A stretch of DNA of 64,000 nt from Nocardioides albus (GTDB taxonomy: Bacteria > Actinomycetota > Actinomycetes > Propionibacteriales > Nocardioidaceae): NCBI RefSeq assembly GCF_014648255.1, contig NZ_BMQT01000004.1, positions 372,001 to 436,000 of the forward strand, written 5' to 3'. The notes beneath the pieces are model-generated. The model did no database searches, had not been told where the DNA came from, and saw nothing but the letters and a program-made list of their open reading frames with translations. Both the position numbers and the translations under genes were made by a program. Shown one piece after another: positions 7,974 to 15,874 of this stretch; the stretch's first letter is position 1; the number at the start of each line of letters is the position of its first letter.

Positions 7974-9860
7974 ATGCGAGTTTCCCGGGGCATAGCGGCC
8001 CTTGCTGTTGCCTTACCGCTGCTTGCGGCCTGCGGCGGGGCCGAGGAGCCGGGTCCCAGCATGTCGACCCTGACCACGGCTCTGGAGAGCGGCACGTTCA
8101 CGAAGGTCGACTTCGTCGCGAAGACCGATCCCGCCGATGTCGCCGACGACTACAGCGATCTGACCGGCAACCTGTTCGGAAAGCTCGGGGCGCCAGACGT
8201 GTCCGCGACCAAGCCGACCTTCACCGGCCATGGCACCGACAGCGCGAAGTCCACGCTCACCTGGGCGTGGGGCTTGCCGGGCGGCCGGTGGACCTACGAG
8301 TCGGAGGTCGAGCTGCGCAAGACCGGTGAGAAGTGGCAGTTCGTCTGGGAGCCGACGGTCGTCGCCCCGGCACTCGCCGAGGGACGCAGCCTGCACGTCG
8401 AGACCGTCCAGCAGCAGCGTGGCGAGATCCTGAGCACGTCGGGGGCGACCCTGGTCGCCGACCGGCCGGTCGTCACGGTGGGCATCGACAAGACCCTGAT
8501 CGACCCGATCGCCGCACCGGCAGCCGCCCGGGACGTCGCCGCGATCGTCGGCATCAACCCGAAGCGCTACGCGAAGCGCGTCAAAGCAGCCGGGGACAAG
8601 GCGTTCGTCGAGGCGCTCTCGGTCCGCAAGCCGATGATGACGAAGGCCAAGACTGACAAGATCGCCAAGATCAAGGGCGCCGCGATGCTCAACCGGACCC
8701 TTCCGCTCGGTCCGACCAAGGAGTTCGCCTCACCGGTCGTCGGCATCGTCGGTGAGGTGACTGCCGAGATGATGAAGAAGAACCCCGGGACCTATCTCCC
8801 GGGTGATCTAGCCGGCCTCTCCGGGCTCCAGGCACGCTACGACGGTCAGCTTCGGGGGAAGCCCGGGCTGCAGGTCGCGGTCCTCGGCGACGAGGGCGAG
8901 GTGCTCAAGAAGCTCTACAGCACCGACCCGATCGACGGGAAGTCACTCACCGTCACCCTCGATGCGCGGCTGCAGAAGAGTGCCGAGAAGATCCTCAAGC
9001 GGGTCGAGCCGGAGAGTGCGCTGGTCGCGATCCGGCCCAGCGACGGCGCCGTGCTGGTCGCCGCCAACGGCGCGGACAACAAGATGAACCTGGCGACCTA
9101 CGGCCAGTCCGCTCCGGGATCGACCTTCAAGGCGGCGACCACGCTGGCCCTGCTCCGTAAGGGCCTCAACGCCAAGAGCCAGGTCAGCTGCCCCGCCAAG
9201 GCCACCGTCGACGGCAAGACGTTCAAGAACGACTCGTGGTACCCGAAGTCCGGCCTGGGCGAGATCACGCTCGCCCACGCCGTCGCCGAGTCCTGCAACA
9301 CCGCGATGGTCGGTGCGGCGGACGAGGTCGGCCACGCCGAGATCGCCTCGGCCGCTGCGTCGCTGGGCTTCGGGATCGACCGCGACGCCGGCTTCACCTC
9401 CTACTTCGGCCAGATCCCCGAGCCCGCAGGCGAGACCGAGCACGCTGCCGACCTGATCGGTCAGGGTAAGGTGCTCGCCTCACCGCTGGTGATGGCCGCC
9501 GTCATCGGCTCCATCCAGGCCGGCCAGACCGTGGTCCCGAACCTCGTCCAGGGTCAGGTCGCCAAGCCGTCGGGAGTGGAGCCGCTGGCCCCGGCAGAGG
9601 CCGACCAACTGCGTACGATCTTCCGGGGCGTGGTCACCGACGGCACCGGCAGGGGCCTGGCCGATGTGCCGGGCAAGCCGGTGATCGCCAAGACCGGCAC
9701 TGCCGAGTTCGACCGCAACGGCAAGCGTCTGACCCACACCTGGATGATCGCAGCGCAAGGTGACCTGGCCGTGGCCGTCTACGTCGACGAGGGCGAGAAC
9801 GGCGCATCCACCTCGGGCCCGCTCGTCGAGGCGTTCCTGCGGATGGCCAACGAGCGTTAG
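7974..9860 (+). CDS. Lipoprotein penicillin-binding transpeptidase with NTF2-like N-domain
   Basis: 628 residues. A lipoprotein signal (lipobox LAAC, Cys20) anchors it outside the membrane. Residues ~30-140 match the MecA N-terminal NTF2-like domain, ~150-300 the PBP dimerisation domain, and the rest the transpeptidase domain with the full active-site set: STFK (Ser383-Lys386), SCN (440-442) and KTGT (573-576). It cross-links peptidoglycan; the MecA-like architecture is standard in actinobacterial class B PBPs and does not by itself mean beta-lactam resistance. The upstream gap has a terminator and no operon partner, so it is probably transcribed alone. Confidence 0.93.
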   Translation: MRVSRGIAALAVALPLLAACGGAEEPGPSMSTLTTALESGTFTKVDFVAKTDPADVADDYSDLTGNLFGKLGAPDVSATKPTFTGHGTDSAKSTLTWAWGLPGGRWTYESEVELRKTGEKWQFVWEPTVVAPALAEGRSLHVETVQQQRGEILSTSGATLVADRPVVTVGIDKTLIDPIAAPAAARDVAAIVGINPKRYAKRVKAAGDKAFVEALSVRKPMMTKAKTDKIAKIKGAAMLNRTLPLGPTKEFASPVVGIVGEVTAEMMKKNPGTYLPGDLAGLSGLQARYDGQLRGKPGLQVAVLGDEGEVLKKLYSTDPIDGKSLTVTLDARLQKSAEKILKRVEPESALVAIRPSDGAVLVAANGADNKMNLATYGQSAPGSTFKAATTLALLRKGLNAKSQVSCPAKATVDGKTFKNDSWYPKSGLGEITLAHAVAESCNTAMVGAADEVGHAEIASAAASLGFGIDRDAGFTSYFGQIPEPAGETEHAADLIGQGKVLASPLVMAAVIGSIQAGQTVVPNLVQGQVAKPSGVEPLAPAEADQLRTIFRGVVTDGTGRGLADVPGKPVIAKTGTAEFDRNGKRLTHTWMIAAQGDLAVAVYVDEGENGASTSGPLVEAFLRMANER

Positions 9861-9872
9861 GACGCGCCCTAG

Positions 9873-9893
9873 GTCACCTCACCGCGAGGTGAC
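9873..9893. terminator. Bidirectional hairpin between the PBP and SDR genes
   Basis: Stem GTCACCTC/GAGGTGAC (9873-9880, 9886-9893) with a five-base loop. It overlaps the last codons of the minus-strand SDR gene and lies 12 bp past the PBP stop, so both convergent genes share it. Confidence 0.55.
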
Positions 9894-10520
9894 GGCGTCG
9901 TCGGTTATCGTGACGATCCCGCCTGGCCGGTCCAGCTCGGTCATCGTGCGCCCAGCGGCGTCGTCGACATGGATGCGAGGGCCGGCGGGCTGGGCGTCGG
10001 GGTAGAACGTCCCGGGGCCGTAGAACTGGCCGTAGCGCAGCACCGTGCCGCCGTGGCCCAGCACGGCGTCCTCGAGAGTCCGGACCGCGTCAGCACCCTC
10101 GCCTGGTGGCAGTTCCCAGGCCACGCTCTGTGCGAGGAGTCGTGTGCAGCCCGCGGCTGTGGCTGCAGCGATGAGGTTGCGTGTCCCTTCGATCCGGATG
10201 CGCGCGTTGTCTGCTCGCCGCTCCGGCAGCTCCTCGGCGGTATCGGGCAGGTCGGTGAGCTGGTGGAGGATCAGGTCGGGCCGGAAGGCCGCCACCGCGG
10301 TGGTGAGAGTGTCGGCGTCATAGACGTCGCACAGCACGGGCTCGGCACCGAGCTCTCGGACCAGGTCGATCTTCGCCGCGGTGCGGGTCATCCCGGCCAC
10401 GGTGTGGCCGGCGCCGGCGAGCAGGGTCACCAGGCGTGATCCGATCACTCCGGTGGCGCCGGCGACGAAGACTCGCAGGACCGGCGCGTGCGGGGACGCC
10501 GTGGTCGATCGGTCGTTCAT
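9879..10520 (-). CDS. Short NAD(P)-dependent epimerase/dehydratase-like SDR
   Basis: 213 residues starting with a Rossmann nucleotide-binding motif (VFVAGATGVIGSRL, Gly-rich turn 21-27), followed by the usual acidic/polar NAD pocket elements (CDVYDADTL, HQLTDLP). It is much shorter than typical 300-residue extended SDRs and no clear YxxxK catalytic pair is visible; SVAWELPP occupies the usual Ser strand. It may be an atypical NmrA/SDR5-like oxidoreductase or redox sensor. The substrate cannot be assigned. No ribosome site precedes the ATG; a TACCGT box six bases upstream suggests a leaderless mRNA. Confidence 0.8.
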   Translation of the reverse strand: MNDRSTTASPHAPVLRVFVAGATGVIGSRLVTLLAGAGHTVAGMTRTAAKIDLVRELGAEPVLCDVYDADTLTTAVAAFRPDLILHQLTDLPDTAEELPERRADNARIRIEGTRNLIAAATAAGCTRLLAQSVAWELPPGEGADAVRTLEDAVLGHGGTVLRYGQFYGPGTFYPDAQPAGPRIHVDDAAGRTMTELDRPGGIVTITDDAVTSR

Positions 10521-10526
10521 GCGAGC

Positions 10527-10532
10527 ACGGTA
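10527..10532 (-). promoter_or_regulatory. Putative -10 box (TACCGT) for the SDR gene, leaderless
   Basis: On the minus strand TACCGT is followed by six bases and then the ATG at 10520, the same arrangement as the helicase gene at 1417-1431. It lies just past the terminator at 10546-10575, so it would give the SDR its own promoter. Confidence 0.4.
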
Positions 10533-10545
10533 CCGCCGAAATGAG

Positions 10546-10575
10546 ATGTGGCCCGGCCGTGAGGCCGGGCCACAT
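10546..10575 (-). terminator. Strong terminator hairpin ending the small RNA
   Basis: A perfect 13-bp GC-rich stem (10546-10558 with 10563-10575) closed by a four-base loop. Read on the minus strand it is followed by CTCATTTC. It ends the minus-strand unit containing the predicted small RNA and insulates the SDR promoter. Confidence 0.8.
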
Positions 10576-10697
10576 TCAATTCTCTCGGTGTCCCTCTACC
10601 GACGGGGGGAACAGTAGAGAGACCAGAGAGGCGAGCCTGGCGGCCTTTCGGCCGCGAGGCCCGGTCGAGGCTTGGAGTGCTCCCTCCCTACGTCGAC
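10546..10697 (-). ncRNA. Candidate structured small RNA, 6C-RNA-like
   Basis: The 270 bp between flotillin and SDR holds no convincing gene but strong RNA structure on the minus strand. A hairpin with stem GCCT/AGGC plus GCGGCC/GGCCGC and a GAAA tetraloop lies at 10635-10660. A second hairpin at 10582-10630 has a GTAGAG/CTCTAC upper stem (10594-10599 with 10614-10619), a CTCTC/GAGAG lower stem and a 14-base loop with six consecutive C residues (10604-10609). The 13-bp terminator comes next. A promoter-like pair lies just upstream (10703-10731). The predicted transcript is about 150 nt. A C6-containing hairpin loop is the hallmark of the actinobacterial 6C RNA; the assignment is inferred from structure and not checked against a covariance model. 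Confidence 0.6.
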
Positions 10698-10702
10698 GTG
10701 GA

Positions 10703-10731
10703 TACATAACCAGACTTGTTCCTGGCTGTCA
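10703..10731 (-). promoter_or_regulatory. Predicted promoter of the small RNA
   Basis: On the minus strand TGACAG (10731-10726) and TATGTA (10708-10703) are separated by 17 bp, a good housekeeping-sigma layout. Initiation would fall near 10697-10695, just ahead of the structured RNA. Confidence 0.5.
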
Positions 10732-10789
10732 CGTCTATGCCCCTTTTCAACAGGATTGGTGACCGGGGCGTTGGCAACGTGTGGATCGG

Positions 10790-12301
10790 TCAGCTCGGCA
10801 GCTCGGCGGTGGGAACCGTCGCGGAGCCGTTCTCGCCGTTCGCGGACGTCGCCTTGCGAAGCATCGCCCCGAGGTCGATGCCCGTGGTCGTCTGCAGCAT
10901 GTTGAGGGTCTGGACGACGTTGTCGTTGACCTGCTTCGGGATGGCGCCGGCGCCCTCGGTGGAGAGCACGGTGAGGTTGTCGATCGCGCTGATCGGCGCG
11001 GCGACCTCCTTGGCGACCCGGGGCAGGACCTCGATGAGCATCTGCAGCACAGCGGCCTCGTTGTAGGACTCGAACGCCGCAGCCCGCTTCTCCATCGCCT
11101 CGGCCTCGGCGTGACCGACGGCCAGGGTGGCGGCAGCGCTCGCCTCGCCCTCGGCACGGGTGGCCTCGGCGCCGGCCAGACGCAGCGCCTTCTGCGCGTC
11201 ACCGCGCCGGGCACCCTCGATGGCCTCGGCCTCGGCCAGAGCGGCACGGCGGGCCTTCTCCGCCTCACCGCTGAGCCGGGCCTGCTCGGCGTCGGCCTCG
11301 GCCGCGGCGATGGTGGCCGCCTTGCGGGCCTCCGCGGCGGCGATCTCGGAGCTGCGGCGAGCCTCCGCCTCCTGCTCGACGCGATAGCGCTCGGCATCTG
11401 CGGGCTTGCGGACCTGCGTCTCGAGCTGTCGCTCGGTCAGCGCCGCCTGGCGTACGGCGACCTTCTCCTGCTCGAGGAGGATGGCCTGGTCGCGGTCGGC
11501 CTGGGCCAGCGGCCCCGAGGCGGCGGCGGTGGCACTGGCGGCGTCGGTCTCGGCCTTGATCTCGGCCTGCTTGAGGGCGAGCGCGCGCTGAGCGACCGCG
11601 ATCTCCTCCTCGGCCTTGATCCGGGCCTGCTCGGCGGCACGCCGGGCCTCCGCCTCGGCGATCGAGGCTGCCTGGGTGATGCGGGCGGCCTCCGGACGGC
11701 CGAGGTTGGCCAGGTAGGAGCCGTCGTCGGTGACGTCCTGGATCTGGAAGGTGTCCAGGATCAGGCCCTGACCGGTGAGCGACGACTCCGACTCGTCGGC
11801 GACGCGCTGGGCGAAGGCGGCCCGGTCACGGATGATCTGCTCGACGGTCAGGCCGCCCACGATGGACCGCAGCGCGCCGGCGAGCACCTCCTGCGTGAAC
11901 GGCTCGATCTCCTCCTGCTGGGAGAGGAAGCGCTGTGCGGAGAGCCGGATCTGGTCGGCGTTGCCGCCCACCTTCACGATCGCGACACCTTCCAGGTTGA
12001 GCTTGATGCCCTGCCCGGAGACCGCACCGCGGATCTGGACCGAGATCCGGCGCGAGGAGAGGTCCATCGTCGCCAGCTTCTGGACGAACGGCACCACGAA
12101 GACGCCGCCACCGAGCACGACCTTCTGGCCGGACAGGTCGGTGGTGAGCTGGCCGGTCTCGGGGTTGAGGACCGCCTTGCCCTTGCGCCCCGTGACGATG
12201 AAGGCCTGGTTGGGTCCCGCGACCTTGTAGCGGCTGGTCACCAGCAGGAGAATCAGGATGAGAAGTACGACGAGGCCGGCGATCGGCACCAGCAGTTCCA
12301 T
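10790..12301 (-). CDS. Flotillin-like SPFH/band 7 membrane scaffold protein
   Basis: 503 residues. An N-terminal membrane hairpin (residues 4-22) precedes an SPFH domain (about 30-200, with QAFIVTGRKGKAVLNPETG and RRISVQIRGAV). A long Ala/Glu-rich coiled coil follows (about 205-420, repeated EAEARRAAEQ-type sequence), then a conserved tail (VLQMLIEVLPRVAKEVAAPI). This is the FloA/FloT/YqiK architecture: oligomeric scaffolds of membrane microdomains. It follows the NfeD-like gene by 15 bp on the same strand, the classical flotillin/NfeD pair. The small RNA lies downstream. Confidence 0.93.
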   Translation of the reverse strand: MELLVPIAGLVVLLILILLLVTSRYKVAGPNQAFIVTGRKGKAVLNPETGQLTTDLSGQKVVLGGGVFVVPFVQKLATMDLSSRRISVQIRGAVSGQGIKLNLEGVAIVKVGGNADQIRLSAQRFLSQQEEIEPFTQEVLAGALRSIVGGLTVEQIIRDRAAFAQRVADESESSLTGQGLILDTFQIQDVTDDGSYLANLGRPEAARITQAASIAEAEARRAAEQARIKAEEEIAVAQRALALKQAEIKAETDAASATAAASGPLAQADRDQAILLEQEKVAVRQAALTERQLETQVRKPADAERYRVEQEAEARRSSEIAAAEARKAATIAAAEADAEQARLSGEAEKARRAALAEAEAIEGARRGDAQKALRLAGAEATRAEGEASAAATLAVGHAEAEAMEKRAAAFESYNEAAVLQMLIEVLPRVAKEVAAPISAIDNLTVLSTEGAGAIPKQVNDNVVQTLNMLQTTTGIDLGAMLRKATSANGENGSATVPTAELPS

Positions 12302-12316
12302 GGGGACCCCTTCAGG

Positions 12317-12859
12317 TCAGGAGGTGATCTCGCGCCACGTCGGCGCGACGGTGACTGCCGTCGGTGAGAGGACACCGGTCACGTGCACGGCGGTGCCGGG
12401 CGCGATCTCCTCGTCGTTGTCGGGTGCCTTGGCGTTGTAGGTCACCGTGTGGCCCCCGAGGGCGACCCGCACCACGCCGAACCCGCCGGCTGGGATCGTG
12501 GTGATCACGGCAGCATCCAGCCCGACAGCAGCGTCTCCCGAAGGTGCCGTGTCGGTCTGGTCTTCCTTCAGCAGCTGGGTCAACCACAGCGCGAACCAGG
12601 CGAAGAGTGCTCCGACGACGGAACCGGTCACGATGGACGGCACCAGGGTCAACCCCAGCGGGCCGTACGCGATCGCACCGCCGAACCCGAAGGCCGACAC
12701 GAACCCGGCCAGCGCCGCGGTCGAGTACCAGTCGCCGGAAAGCCAGTCCAGCAGGCCGTCGAGGAAGCCGTCGAGCAGATCGCCGATCACCAGCGACACC
12801 AGCAGGAGGCCCAGCCCGACGGCTCCGATGATCAGGAACGTCGTCAAGCCATCCTCCAC
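12317..12859 (-). CDS. NfeD/YqiJ-like membrane protein, flotillin partner
   Basis: 180 residues. Three hydrophobic segments (about 8-27, 45-65, 75-95) are followed by an OB-fold-like C-terminal domain (AAVITTIPAGGFGVVRVALGG ... VHVTGVLSPTAVTV, about 110-178). That is the layout of YqiJ/YuaF-type NfeD proteins, which co-occur with flotillins and act at membrane microdomains. Start GTG at 12859. It is the first gene of a two-gene operon with flotillin. Confidence 0.85.
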   Translation of the reverse strand: MEDGLTTFLIIGAVGLGLLLVSLVIGDLLDGFLDGLLDWLSGDWYSTAALAGFVSAFGFGGAIAYGPLGLTLVPSIVTGSVVGALFAWFALWLTQLLKEDQTDTAPSGDAAVGLDAAVITTIPAGGFGVVRVALGGHTVTYNAKAPDNDEEIAPGTAVHVTGVLSPTAVTVAPTWREITS

Positions 12860-12936
12860 ACTGAGCAGCAGTCTTGGGCGGACCCTATCCCTCCGGGAGG
12901 GAACCTGTCCGCGCTTTATCTCCGTAGAGCCAAAGA

Positions 12937-12970
12937 GATGCCACCTGGTGAACGTTCACCAGGTGGCATC
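12937..12970. terminator. 34-bp perfect palindrome, terminator
   Basis: Two 17-bp arms with no unpaired loop base (centre between 12953 and 12954), 20 bp past the collagen-like gene's stop. The arm GATGCCACCTGGTGAAC resembles the inner arm of the palindrome at 20895-20955 (GATGACACCTTGTGAAC). Confidence 0.75.
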
Positions 12971-12989
12971 GCTGGTTCCAGCGGTCGGA

Positions 12990-13760
12990 TCAGCCGGCCA
13001 CAGGGACGAAGGTCACGTCCGCGGAGACCGTGTAGTTGCCCGAGCCGTTCGCGCTCGTGTCGGCGTTGTAGCCGAAGGCGTACACCTTGACGTCGAGGCC
13101 GCCCGCGGGGACGGTGACGTAGCGGGTGGAGGAGGCCGTCTGCTCGAGGTTGCCGGTGGCCGGGAACTCACCGGTGAAGGCCGTGCCGAAGTCGAGGCCC
13201 CACTGCGTGCCGTCCAGGCCGCGAACTGCCAGCTGCAGCACGGGGGTGGAGGAAGCGGAGTTGTCGACCCGGTCGAAGAAGCCGTAGGCGTTGACCAGGT
13301 ACTTGCCCGCCTCGAGGTGGGTCGAGCCCACCTCGGTCTTCCTGGTGGCGAAGGACCCACCGATGTTGGCGATGGGCGTCGCCGTGGAGTTCACGGACTT
13401 CGCGGTGACGACGCCGTCCTTGCCGGGCGCACCGGTGTCGCCCTTGTCGCCCTTGTCGCCCTTGGCGCCCCGCAGGCCCTTCTCGGTGGCGTCGTTGATG
13501 TCGGCGCCGGTGATCGTCCCGTTGCGGATCTCCGAGGTGCCGACGCCGTTCTCGGCGACGTCACCGGAGGTGATGGACTGGTCGCGGATCTCGGAGCTGG
13601 CGACCCCGGCGGCGCCGATGTCGCGCGACTGGATCGTCTGGTCGGCGATCTGGGCCGAGGTGATCTGCGCAGCTGCGTACGCACCGCCACCGCCGAAGAT
13701 CGCCGCGGTGGTCGCTGCGATGACGATGGTCGGGACCTGTCCCATGAGCTTCTTGAACAT
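12990..13760 (-). CDS. Secreted collagen-like repeat protein
   Basis: 256 residues. A hydrophobic signal/anchor (TIVIAATTAAIFGGGGAYAA, 10-29) precedes a ladder of about nine-residue repeats built on SxDIxxxGVxxSEI (about 35-95). Next comes a short collagen-type Gly-X-Y run (GLRGAKGDKGDKGDTG, ~100-120) and a C-terminal beta-rich domain. The ATG at 13760 was chosen because AAGGAGA lies seven bases upstream; the frame continues upstream without family resemblance. Similar proteins are common and uncharacterised in Nocardioidaceae; a role at the cell surface is inferred from the signal and repeats. Confidence 0.82.
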   Translation of the reverse strand: MFKKLMGQVPTIVIAATTAAIFGGGGAYAAAQITSAQIADQTIQSRDIGAAGVASSEIRDQSITSGDVAENGVGTSEIRNGTITGADINDATEKGLRGAKGDKGDKGDTGAPGKDGVVTAKSVNSTATPIANIGGSFATRKTEVGSTHLEAGKYLVNAYGFFDRVDNSASSTPVLQLAVRGLDGTQWGLDFGTAFTGEFPATGNLEQTASSTRYVTVPAGGLDVKVYAFGYNADTSANGSGNYTVSADVTFVPVAG

Positions 13761-13768
13761 GATTCTCC

Positions 13769-13786
13769 TTTGAACCCGGGTTCGAA
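13769..13786. promoter_or_regulatory. Near-perfect palindrome in the leader of the collagen-like gene
   Basis: TTTGAACCCGGGTTCGAA has one mismatch between its arms and sits immediately upstream of the ribosome site of the 13760 start. It could be an operator; no regulator is visible nearby. Confidence 0.35.
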
Positions 13787-13917
13787 TGTCGAGGGGGCCG
13801 GGTACTTCGAGAGCCGGCCTGCGGATCAACCTGTCCCCAGAGTTAAGAATCGCGTTCTGAACCCCGTGCTCATCCCACAAACTGGGTATGAGGGGCGTCA
13901 GCGCGCGCAGCCGCGCG

Positions 13918-14532
13918 CTAGTCGAAGCACCAGAGCAGAAGCTCGGTCGGTACGCCCGCACTGACCGTGAACTCCGGAGGCAGGTCCTCGCCTGCGGTCA
14001 CCTCGAACGCGTCGCCGGCGGAGAGCGGCTCGGCCATACCGCTGCGCAGCAGAGCGCCGGAGGCGATGTGGAGGTGGCGGAGCCGGGCCTCGGGGAGAGT
14101 GATCTCGGCCGGTCCGGCGGTGCCGATGCGGGCGACGTACAGCCTCCCGGCGGGCAGCGTCACGGCTTCGGTCCACTCACCCTCGCGGACGTCGACGTCG
14201 TGAACGGCGTACGCCGGTGCGCCGGTGCTGCCGGCGACCCAGGCCTGGATGAACCGCGTGCTGGCCGCCGAGGCGAACTCGGAGTGGTCGACACCGTCAC
14301 CGGTGGTGAAGACGCCGACCTGGCCGGGAGAGACGGTCCCGGTGGCCCCGGTCGAGTCGGTGTGGGTCACCTCGCCGGACAACGGCCAGGTGACGATCGT
14401 GACGCCGGCATGGTGGTGGGTGTCGAACCCCTCGCCGTCGCGCAGCAGGTGCTCGTCGTACGTCACGATCGGGCCGAAGCCGATGCGTTCGGGGTCGTAG
14501 TGGGGACCGAAAGAATAGGTGTGCCAGGTCAT
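13918..14532 (-). CDS. Pirin-family bicupin protein
   Basis: 204 residues. The N-terminal cupin has the pirin metal-site signature GFDTHHHAGVTIVTWPLSGEVTH (about 41-63), where the paired His residues and the downstream Glu/His bind iron. A second, more degenerate cupin follows (AGRLYVARIGTAG onward). Related proteins (YhaK/YhhW) act as quercetinase-like dioxygenases or redox sensors. Start ATG at 14532 with AGGA just upstream. It is divergent from the GH1-like gene (84 bp between). Confidence 0.85.
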   Translation of the reverse strand: MTWHTYSFGPHYDPERIGFGPIVTYDEHLLRDGEGFDTHHHAGVTIVTWPLSGEVTHTDSTGATGTVSPGQVGVFTTGDGVDHSEFASAASTRFIQAWVAGSTGAPAYAVHDVDVREGEWTEAVTLPAGRLYVARIGTAGPAEITLPEARLRHLHIASGALLRSGMAEPLSAGDAFEVTAGEDLPPEFTVSAGVPTELLLWCFD

Positions 14533-14616
14533 TTTTCCTGGTCTGAGGCCGGGTGGGCGCTCTGTGAATCGGGCGGTTCCTCGGCGAATCTGGGCAGTCA
14601 CAGTCATGATTGTGCC

Positions 14617-15867
14617 GTGGCGTTTCCCAAGTTCCCGACTGGCTTCCTGTTCGGCACTGCAGACGCCACCCGGCCGGGGGGCGAGCAGGACGTTGCGCTG
14701 CTCACGCGTCTCGGTGCGCCGGGATACAGGTTTGCGGTCTCCTGGCGTGAGCTCCAGCCGGGTGGTCGTGGTGCCGTCGATCCGGATGCCCGCGCTCGTT
14801 ATGACCGCCTGGTCGACGAGCTGCTGGAGGCCGGGCTGCGCCCGTCGGCCACCCTCTACGCCGGCGAGCTTCCCGAGGCGCTGGCCGCCGACGGTGGCTG
14901 GCTCAACCGCGCCACGGTCGATGCGTTCGGTGAGTACGCCCAGACGGTCGTCGACCTGATCGGCGACCGGGTCCCGGAGTGGGTTCCGGTCCAGGACCCC
15001 AACGTCGCCGGCTACCTCGGCTACGGGCTCGGCACGATCGCCCCGGGACGCCGCGCGGGCTGGGGAGTCGTCGCGGCGATGCACCACCTGCTCCTCGCCC
15101 ACGGCCGCGGAGTCCAGGTGCTGCGCGCGGCCGGGGTCGAATCTGTCGGGTGCGCCAACCACCACGAGCCGATCTGGCCGCTCTCCGAGGATCCTGCCGA
15201 CGTCGGTGCGGCCAAGCTCGTCGACCTGGCCTGGAACGCGGTGCCTCTGGAGGCGATGCTGATGGGGCGCTACCCACGCGACCTCGCCGACCTCGCTGAC
15301 GACGTCGTGATGCCCGGTGACATGGCGGTGATCCGCTCGCCCCTGGACTTCTACGGGGTCAACTTCTTCGCGCCGCAGCGCATCGGCGCCTCAGCGGAGG
15401 GCGACGAGATCCCGTTCCGGATGGTGCCGCTGGTCGGTCACCCCGCCACCGACACCGGTTGGGGTGTGGTGCCGACCGCTCTGCGGGAGTGGCTGATCAT
15501 CACCCGCTCGCGCTATCGCGCCGCGATGCCGCCGATCGTGGTGACCGAGTGCGGTGCTGCGTACGACGCTCCGCTGGTCGACGGCGAGGTCGACGACCAG
15601 GCCCGGATCGACTATCTCGAGGCACACCTGGAAGCCGTCTCGGCCGCGATCGAGCGCGGCGTCGACGTACGCGGCTTCTACGCCTACACCCTGCTCGACC
15701 GCGAGGGCTGGGAGGCGCCGTTCACCGGCAAGGACTGGGAGGACGGCGTGGGCGGGAAGTACGGCCTGGTGCACGTCGACGCTGCCGGGGTGCGCACGCC
15801 GAAGCGGTCTTTTGCGTGGTACGCCGACCTGGTCGCCGCCCACGCCGAGGGCGCCCCGACGGGCTGA
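14617..15867 (+). CDS. Degenerate glycoside hydrolase family 1-like protein
   Basis: 416 residues with the GH1 barrel signature along its length: FPTGFLFGTA (7-16), YRFAVSWRELQPGG (37-50), GYLGYGLGTIAPG (132-144), FYGVNFF (245-251) and TECG (310-313) with the nucleophile Glu311. Key residues are altered. The acid/base motif TxNEP is replaced by VQDP (125-128). The glycone-binding Gln of QIEG is lost (TRPGGEQD). LYHWDLP reads LYAGELP (80-86). It is therefore unlikely to be an ordinary beta-glucosidase; it may be a non-hydrolytic carbohydrate binder or a transglycosidase-like variant. The GTG at 14617 is the first codon giving family sequence. Confidence 0.8.
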   Translation: MAFPKFPTGFLFGTADATRPGGEQDVALLTRLGAPGYRFAVSWRELQPGGRGAVDPDARARYDRLVDELLEAGLRPSATLYAGELPEALAADGGWLNRATVDAFGEYAQTVVDLIGDRVPEWVPVQDPNVAGYLGYGLGTIAPGRRAGWGVVAAMHHLLLAHGRGVQVLRAAGVESVGCANHHEPIWPLSEDPADVGAAKLVDLAWNAVPLEAMLMGRYPRDLADLADDVVMPGDMAVIRSPLDFYGVNFFAPQRIGASAEGDEIPFRMVPLVGHPATDTGWGVVPTALREWLIITRSRYRAAMPPIVVTECGAAYDAPLVDGEVDDQARIDYLEAHLEAVSAAIERGVDVRGFYAYTLLDREGWEAPFTGKDWEDGVGGKYGLVHVDAAGVRTPKRSFAWYADLVAAHAEGAPTG

Positions 15868-15874
15868 CGGGAGC

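Noticed and set aside
7974..9860. Reading the MecA-like penicillin-binding protein as an acquired resistance gene
   Set aside because: The NTF2-like N-domain is standard in actinobacterial class B PBPs, composition matches its neighbours, and no mobile-element genes flank it.
10576..10707. 43-residue open frame on the minus strand starting MYPRRRREG and ending just before the terminator
   Set aside because: It lies entirely within the predicted small RNA, has no ribosome site at proper spacing and biased, low-information composition; the RNA structure explains the region better.
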